A DNA stretch of 64,000 nucleotides from Thysanoteuthis rhombus (taxonomy: Eukaryota > Mollusca > Cephalopoda > Oegopsida > Thysanoteuthidae): positions 984,397 through 1,048,396 of the forward strand of contig OY735212.1 of assembly GCA_963457665.1 (NCBI GenBank), given 5' to 3'. The notes under the pieces were generated by a model. The model saw nothing but the letters and a program-made list of their open reading frames with translations. It searched no databases and was not told the origin of the DNA. Shown here one piece after another: positions 57,643 through 64,000 of the stretch (positions are counted from its first letter, which is position 1; each line of letters opens with the position of its first letter). Both the position numbers and the translations under genes were made by a program.

Positions 57643-57702
<60 letters not shown>
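57643..57702. repeat. (TA)n-(GT)n array in the putative intron
   Basis: TA run passing directly into GT. Confidence 0.95.
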
Positions 57703-57945
57703 TAGATTCATACCTTTAACAAGTGCATTTGTGCGAAGTGAATTTAAACAGCCCCGACCGGTCGCTGATTATCTTGTCCGAGCCGAAAATATTCGAACAA
57801 TTTGGCAATCATCCCTTATCAATTTATTAATACGCGATTAATCGATTTCTTACAACTGAACATTGACTATCATTTGCGTCACCAAAGCTATTACTTCACC
57901 TGTTGATGAATGATCTTAAATCATCAAACCCCGTACCTACGACAT

Positions 57946-58273
57946 TCAGTCCGAATCTTCTAACCATGGTGCTATATCGACATGAACTCTAATAATTAGT
58001 GAGAAGCTTCAAGACGCCTTTCATTCATACGTTGTCCGAAGGGCGTGTGTTCATCCTGTCTTCTAGAGTTGATGATTATGAAGAGGGAAACGAGTATGGA
58101 TTATTCATTTCGTTGAAAGTTCAACAAGTTGTAGAGCATATCGGGTAAGTGCATAACGGAAGGGTGACAGGAAATGGGACATAGGTCATTACGTACACAT
58201 GTTAATAATGAAACGGACATAACATCGTTACATATGACTACGCCTCAATCAGTGTACTCTTATGCTTTTTTTG
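57946..58273 (+). repeat. Duplicated segment, upstream copy
   Basis: About 330 nt matching 60062-60400. Starts with CAGTCCGAATCTTCTAACCA and ends at TGTACTCTTATGC. Contains the exon at 58067 with about 120 nt of upstream and 130 nt of downstream intron. The part flanking the exon (about 58040-58210) is the best conserved; upstream the copies differ by small indels. Confidence 0.85.
58067..58144 (+). CDS. Candidate coding exon, duplicate a (78 nt)
   Basis: Acceptor TGTTCATCCTGTCTTCTAG and donor CGG/GTAAGTG. The one open frame (start after 1 nt) reads VDDYEEGNEYGLFISLKVQQ then VVEHI and G. It differs from exon b by 5 nt, all transitions: four replacements (E/K, G/E, K/E, I/V) and one silent change. 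At 78 nt, a multiple of three, with the same phase at both ends, it can be included, skipped or swapped with b without shifting the frame. Function unknown. I considered a Calx-beta-like acidic motif (DD-YE-G) but it is too short to claim. Confidence 0.5.
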
Positions 58274-60061
58274 TATACACAAGAGATGTGTTTTATTATT
58301 ATGAATATCGAATATAATCCCTCCAAGTTCAGAAAAGATGTTTCTGTACTATTAATTTATGCTGCAACTCGGTGATCAAATCATTGAACACTGCATTGTA
58401 ACCTCTCTATTTGATACTGTACTTGTATGTCAATATATTTATTTTTAACATTGGTCAAAGGAACTATAAAATCTAAATTTTGGAGAAGTCCCGCTTATTA
58501 ACGTTTTTGAAAGTGCGTATAAAATCCAGATTCATTCTGATTCAACACGGAGAGGAAAATGCAGTGCAACACAATGTTTTTTTTGTAATTTCAAGTCCAA
58601 GGCAATTGCAAAATTATCAAAAAAATTCCGTCATTCTATTGACAGTATGGCTCAAGTAGTTATTGCGAATATGTGTATTAATTTCAAAATTTTACAACTA
58701 ATTGGAAATTCTTCGTGTGTAAACATCTGTCACAAAAAGGCGTTTTAGATTTAGTCAACCAACTTAGTGATTGTACCTCAGTAAAGAAAAAGATTTTTTA
58801 AAATCAAATTTTGCGACTCTCCGCACTTGGCCAATGGCTGCAAATTTATTGCAATTGAGGAAAACACATGCATTATTGATTATCTTCCTCAGGTTTCTCG
58901 TAATATTTATGAAGTTCATTAGTTTTATTGCAGAGAAATGTACGGTACTTATGGCCGTCACTGACTGACGGATTGACACACCAATACAAAATCTACTGAC
59001 TTGGCTATTTTGAAGCCAAACCAAGCTCCTTTTTGGTTGATTTACCTCCCCTGAGTCACTGACTGACTGACATAGTGAAACAGAATTTTAAAGGGGCTCT
59101 CAAAGGAAGGCACCCTCAAACGAAGGTGCCTTTAAAGGAAGAGACTTTTGAAGGCCTTCCGAGATGAGTATCCATGGGATCTAACCATCGCATCTATGGC
59201 CTGACTTTATTGGATTTCTTTTTTGTACCGAAGTCTTCCGTGGCTTCTGACTTTAAATGCAGTACGACATTATCTTTCAATGAAATAGAATTCACAATGG
59301 AACATTATAGAAGACACAGACTTCTTCATTCATTTTTCTGACTAATTCACTCGTGCCGATAGAAAAATGACGACAAAGATTTACATAATTTTGCAATTGC
59401 ATTACACTTAAAGATATCAAAAGCATTTCTTTCCTAAGCATTTTTAGTTAATGCTCAACAAGAATGAATATAGATCTTTTAAACATTTGCCTAAAATAAA
59501 TAAATAAATTATGAAGAATCCCTCACGAGAAACGTCGCAGACATAAAAATATAGATGATCTCTTGTCATTTTATATAAATACTTACTTCTGAAGTCACAG
59601 TCGTAAATTGCCGATTTAGACACTAAAAGTGATAATTTCTTCATATTTCAATATCTCAAAACAAATATAACGCCTGTCAAAATTGTGCCAAATAACCGAA
59701 AAGTTTTTTGAGGGGTCAGGGGTCAGTGTACCGACTAATGGCCAACAAACTTTGATTAAAGTAAACTCTTTTAGCCCTTAATGACTCTGCTAAATGACAA
59801 AATTTATCGATCGAAGTCTTTGGAGGACAGGTTGGTTCTTAAGACGAATCTAAGCAGTCAGTACGGCTCAAAGCCCCAAGGGACACACTCTAAACTGGAG
59901 AAAATTAGTCGGAAGAATACAACCGGGGACACAGATGTCAAATTTCGCCTCGAATACCTGAGCCAAAAGTGCAAATTATGAGTCTTGACTGTGAAGTATA
60001 ATACCTTTGATAATGAATATCCCTGACCGACATCCCAAGTTAAAACTTCACCCATCCAATC
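58274..60061. other. Putative intron between the duplicated exons
   Basis: Contains family C and G fragments (58951-58970, 59345-59460 and inverted at 58605-58640), plus a short near-tandem AAGGAAGGCACCCTCAAACG/AAGGTGCCTTTAAAGGAAG stretch at 59102-59140. A polar 66-codon frame at 59781-59981 has no splice sites that I can see. GATTTACCTCCCCTGAG at 59039 is the inverted GGGAGGTAA motif. Confidence 0.45.
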
Positions 60062-60400
60062 TCCAGTCCGGATCTTCTCACCATGGAGCTATATAAATGA
60101 CATCAAATATAATAATTACTAAGGAACTGCTATTTTAAAAAGGCTTCAAGACACCCTTACTTCATATGACCGAAAAGGTGTGTGTTCATCCTGTCTTTTA
60201 GAGTTGATGATTATGAAGAGGGAAACAAGTATGAATTATTTATTTCGTTGGAAGTTCAACAAGTTGTAGAGCATGTCGGGTAAGTGCATGGCGGAAGGGT
60301 GACAGGAAATGGGACATAGGTCATTACGTACCCATGTAAATAACGAACGGACATCACATATGACAACGCCTTAATCAATGTACTCTTAAGCCTCTTTTTG
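60062..60400 (+). repeat. Duplicated segment, downstream copy
   Basis: Counterpart of 57946-58273: CAGTCCGGATCTTCTCACCA at the start, TGTACTCTTAAGC at the end. Contains the exon at 60202. Confidence 0.85.
60202..60279 (+). CDS. Candidate coding exon, duplicate b (78 nt)
   Basis: Acceptor TGTTCATCCTGTCTTTTAG (a longer uninterrupted T-tract than exon a) and donor CGG/GTAAGTG. The open frame reads VDDYEEGNKYELFISLEVQQ then VVEHV and G. It can follow either the 47-nt exon or exon a in phase. Exon and flanking intron have diverged to a similar degree between the two copies, so the duplication is recent and selection cannot be demonstrated from the pair alone. Two identically bounded tandem exons are the arrangement found in mutually exclusive splicing. 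Confidence 0.5.
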
Positions 60401-61465
60401 CTTTCCCTTTCTCTGTCAGACTGTCTGTCTATCGAAGGAAAACAGTTTGTCCAAAGTATGGAGTTCCCAGTAAATGACAGAATTAAATGAATGTAAAATA
60501 GAGACTGAAATAGACAAAGTATGGCTTAGCATTCAAGTCAGAAAGTTGGAGAGAAAATAGCCCAGTTGATGCAAACATACTGTAATCAAGTTGGAACAAA
60601 ATGAATAACCGTTTTGAACCACGAACTTTGCAACTTCATAAATTGGCTCAAATATAACTTTAATAATCAAAATAAGCGCACATAGAACCAACTAAATGTT
60701 GCCAACCACTCTACAATGTGTATATTCCATATAAACTGCTTTCATTCATCTTTGCTTCGAGACTGTATAGGGAAAAAAGTAATCAAAAAGTTCAAACAAC
60801 ATTCGGAAAAGGAGACCTAGAGATTTGAAATGATTCACAGATGTGTGCATAAAAAGAAAGGAACGATGCTAAGAAATCGATCGCACTAATGCAGCGGAAA
60901 AATGGACATTTATTTTGTTCCAACATGATAATTTTTAAATTTATCAACTTGGGCTTAACACTGAATTTTATGAGAACTCAGCAAGAAAATTAACTTATTT
61001 TCATTGGCTTGAATTACTAACATAGGATCGTTTATATAAGCAGGAGTACTCGAAAGCTATTTCTGTTTGAACTTCTTTCGTAAGTAGATCTCAATTAACA
61101 AATAGATGTGCATGTATGTTTCTATCTGGGCAGATCTCATCCATTTATTATTCACACGTTCTCCTCTTCCTTGACACTTACATTTAAAAGCAAACTGTAT
61201 TTTGAGCCACACCCTCTTTTATTCTCTATAACCCCTACAAACACACCACCACCCTTGACCTGTCTATCACTCCCTCACCATATTATCACCTCAGGTGACA
61301 ATCAACACAGAGTTATCTATCAGTTCTTGCCATAACACAAGGCACAATTACCTACACCGACCTGAGATTTCAGCCTTTTCTTCATCTTTTTATTTTTGAA
61401 GACGGGGTGGGATGGTCCTCTGGGTACAAACGACAAAGAGAAAGGCTGTTAAGAAAATAGCACAG
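60401..61465. other. No further exon recognised
   Basis: TTTCGTAAGTAG at 61076 contains a donor-like word, but the upstream acceptor is poor. Nothing else recognised. Confidence 0.45.
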
Positions 61466-61595
61466 GGCTGAGTGAGTGACGCCATTTCGGGTGTTTAACG
61501 CCCATAAGTTTATTTCATTCATCGCAAACTGTTCAAGTACTAGTGTGACATTTGGAGCCAAAGCATGGACGTAGTCAGCGTAAGGGCACTACTTA
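61466..61595 (+). mobile_element. 5S-type SINE body without its head
   Basis: GAGTGAGTGACGCCATTTCG, GGTGTTTAACGCCCATAAG, TTTATTTCATTCATCGCAAA and GTAGTCAGCGTAAGGGCA match the body of the copy at 16030-16160 in order. The 5S part is absent, so this is either 5' truncated or a body-only relative. It abuts the RTE tail at about 61600. Confidence 0.65.
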
Positions 61596-61604
61596 CTTAC
61601 TCAT

Positions 61605-61715
61605 CATCATCATCATCATCATCATCTGCTTTTTAGGGTCTGCTGTTTGACAGACCACTTTATCATGGCCGTCGCAGAGCCAGTATTTCGCGAATTTGTA
61701 TAATTCTACTTCCAA
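61605..61715 (-). mobile_element. RTE-type LINE, extreme 3' end
   Basis: The minus strand reads CGCGAAATACTGGCTCTGCG, CGGCCATGATAAAG, then GTCTGTCAAACAGCAGACCC, TAAAAAGCAG and an (ATG)n tail. It matches GGAAATACTGGCTCCGCGAC, CCCATGATAGAG and GTCCAACGATGGACGTTAAA at the end of the 18.3-kb copy. Confidence 0.75.
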
Positions 61716-62898
61716 AGATAACAAAGACAAGAGATAAAGAAAGAGAGCCCCCAAAGTAAAAAAACAGTAATAAAAAAAGTATCTATGTATGTAGTACTAT
61801 TAGTACGATTTCTTTTACCTGTTTGTGACCTTTAAATAGCCAAAACAGTGCATTGTAACCAGATATATAACTTAAACATTACGAAACACATCCGGTAACC
61901 ATACGAGATCACATGCATCCAACAAGATTTGATCGCATAGCTTCTAACACTGTGCAAGTATTCAACAATCGTAGCCATCAAAGATGACGAAAGGTTCTAT
62001 CCTTTTTCTTACTTATCTGTTTTTGGTAGAACTTAGTGATATGGTAGTAATCTAAATTTTAGAACAATATATTTCAGCTGTCTTCTGTTGATAAATTTTT
62101 CATCACTGCAGCGACTCTTTGGACTCTTCATCGTTGTACTTTCCAATTTAATAATTTTTCCCTGTTACATTCTACGGCCTTCCCTCAAATGTGTGTTATA
62201 TCGGTTACTTAGAATTTGCTTGGTAATTTTCCTCCTTTTTTTTGCAGAAAATGCTTCATAATAGTGGCATTGTGTATCTTTTTATATAATACGTCTTTAA
62301 CATTTATAAAGAGAGTAACTAATAAATGCTAATTATAGGATGATTTCCCTTATGTATTAAATCATTTAGTTTCCTCTTTTCCAAATCCTAAAAAATCTTG
62401 GTTCACGCTGGTTAAATATAAACCGGAAAATACAAAGCAACGTTATGTTTTTGATATGTTCAGGTAGAGTGCAATTGCAGAATTATTTAGAGATTGACGT
62501 CATTATTTTGACGGCATGGGTAGTCATTAGTCTACAAATAACAAGTTGTCATTTTGGAGTTTGCTAATCTCAAACCAACTCTTTGGCTGAAACACAACTG
62601 TTTAACTTTGGTGGGGCCACGGCTTCGCTCCTCGTCTGAAATTAGTGGATTGGGTGTGTCGTCTTTGGCCAGTTTGGTGAAAGAAACGGCACAGAATTGA
62701 TAAAACATGCGAATAAATCAGCGTAGAAGAGTAAAACAAAAAGTATATTCAGGAGGATTCTGACATCATTCCGTAAATTCAGAAAGAGTCTGGTGTTTTT
62801 GTCTGCATTCAGCATTTAAAGAATGTTTATGTCTGTACGTTTTCTGTTTGCTTGTCGCTGTTTATATGTCTATATTCATCCACCAATCTTCCTAAATG
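61716..62898. other. No gene recognised
   Basis: A family A-like start (ATTCAACAATCGTAGCCATC, 61962) and an inverted family G fragment (62465) are present. CTCCTTTTTTTTGCAG at 62231-62246 resembles an acceptor but no plausible exon follows. Confidence 0.45.
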
Positions 62899-62970
<72 letters not shown>

Positions 62971-63001
62971 TCATATATAAATATATATTTATATTTATAT
63001 A

Positions 63002-63079
<78 letters not shown>
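62899..63079. repeat. (TA)n-(TG)n array, longest in the window
   Basis: About 150 nt of TA with ATATTTATA interruptions, ending in TG units to 63079. Produces the I/Y-rich frames on both strands. Confidence 0.95.
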
Positions 63080-63254
63080 AGCGTTTGCATGTTTGTATAT
63101 GAATCACATGAGATCGCATACACACATATGTATGAGAGAGAAAGACTATTCCATGTTTCTGACATGTCATGGTTTATATATGTCTATACTTGTACCACAG
63201 TCTTCCTAGATAAATTCTTTCTCTACTTCTCTCCCACTCATGCATACACACTTT

Positions 63255-63292
<38 letters not shown>

Positions 63293-64000
63293 TATAACAT
63301 ACACACTTATGTATTTGAGAGAGAAAGACTACTCCATTTCTTCCGATCTGTCATTGTTTATATCTGTCTCAATTCAAACAACAGTCTTTCAAAATACATT
63401 ATCTCTTTCTCCCTCCTTCTTTCTTACACATACAAACACACGTATACATCTATTTGAGAGAGAAGGTGAGAAAGACTATTTCTTATAATGATAACATTTA
63501 TTGCTTCCAAGACAGTAGTTGAATCAAAATACTAACTGCTAGTTTCGACTTTGGCAGAAAAACAAAAACTCAATGCAGTACTCAATCTGTATCGCCAGCC
63601 ATTCTCTTTTGACTCTGCAAAATGTACATTTATTATTAGAACAATTACACTGTGCAACTCAATTTCAGTTCCTGGGTATTCAGTGTTATTTTCTAGTGTC
63701 GTATGTGTGAAAAGAAAAGATAAAAGCTGTTCTTCCCGTGAAATATTTATTTTTTCGGCCAGGACAGTGATATTCATATGCAATTGCTTTTCTTCCTTGA
63801 TGTACATTTCTCCCGTTGAAAATAAGCACATTTCAAATTGTCATTGTCCTGGTCGCAAAGTATGGGTTGAAGGGGATAATACTATTCAGACATAATCGAT
63901 TAGAAAATAACACTTTCTACCCAGGAACAAACAAGTCAAAATATATTACACACTGTGATTCATTTTATTCAGTTCTTTTTCATTGTGTTTAACAAAAAGC
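63080..64000. other. No gene recognised; CT/CA tracts
   Basis: Two related segments, 63126-63280 and 63318-63440, share GAGAGAGAAAGACTA, TTCCATGTTTCTGACATGTC/TCCATTTCTTCCGATCTGTC, TTTATAT-TGTCT and ACAGTCTTCCTAGA/ACAGTCTTTCAAAA, so this is an imperfect tandem duplication of about 190 nt with a third start at 63453. Opposite-strand 99- and 114-codon frames at 63532-63895 are unassigned. Confidence 0.5.

Noticed and set aside
58067..60279. Assignment of the duplicated exons to a Calx-beta domain protein such as a sodium/calcium exchanger
   Set aside because: Only a short acidic DD-YE-G pattern supports it and the preceding exon does not resemble that region; too little to name a gene.
61040..61080. 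Possible third exon downstream of the duplicated pair (donor-like TTTCGTAAGTAG)
   Set aside because: Upstream acceptor ATATAAGCAG is weak; the phase fit alone is a one-in-three event.

Overview
Eukaryotic, AT-rich, almost entirely non-coding DNA. The mix of features points to an invertebrate, most likely a mollusc and possibly a cephalopod: very long (TA)n, (CA)n and (GA)n arrays, RTE-type LINE ends with (ATG)n tails, Penelope-like retroelements, tRNA- and 5S-derived SINEs, hAT, Tc1 and MITE debris, and scattered copies of a GGGAGGTAA-type motif that I recall as common in mollusc repeats. The species call is inference and no bacterial-type gene is present. Nearly every long open frame is a by-product of a microsatellite or a repeat. 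The only host-gene candidate is a set of small plus-strand exons at 57.28-60.28 kb. A 47-nt exon is followed by two near-identical 78-nt exons, 2,135 nt apart, each with a good acceptor and a GTAAGT donor. Each exon has a single open frame, and the three frames join in phase.

Layout. 0-7 kb: hAT fragment, dispersed family A, an RTE tail, 5S-derived SINEs at 2.3 and 5.5 kb, and a Tc1/mariner transposase relic at 4.1-4.4 kb. 7-13 kb: telomere-like inverted pair, an intact-looking hAT MITE with target duplication at 8.2-8.5 kb, then mostly featureless DNA. 13-20 kb: family B, a head-to-head 5S SINE pair at 15.7-16.2 kb and an RTE reverse-transcriptase relic at 18.3-19.2 kb. 20-26 kb: a 34-bp minisatellite and a Penelope-like cassette with a hammerhead-ribozyme fold, inserted within a family B copy and bounded by (TA)n on both sides. 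26-44 kb: a CpG-rich patch, another 5S SINE, a second RTE copy, a MITE and many microsatellites. 44-52 kb: a decayed minus-strand hammerhead cassette, tRNA-type SINEs, two tandem hairpins, a plus-strand cassette with a near-complete hammerhead, and a Penelope-like RT/GIY-YIG relic. 52-64 kb: 30-bp repeats that read as decapeptides on the minus strand, a SINE cluster containing an inverted repeat, the exon cluster, another RTE tail and long TA/TG arrays.

Relationships. The three clearest hammerhead cassettes share one organisation: the hammerhead lies just upstream, in its own orientation, of a (TA)n run. The RTE copies all end in trinucleotide tails, so mobile elements probably seeded several of the microsatellites. 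The exon pair is a recent tandem duplication that includes intronic flanks, and 78 nt is a multiple of three, so either exon, both or neither could be spliced in without changing frame.
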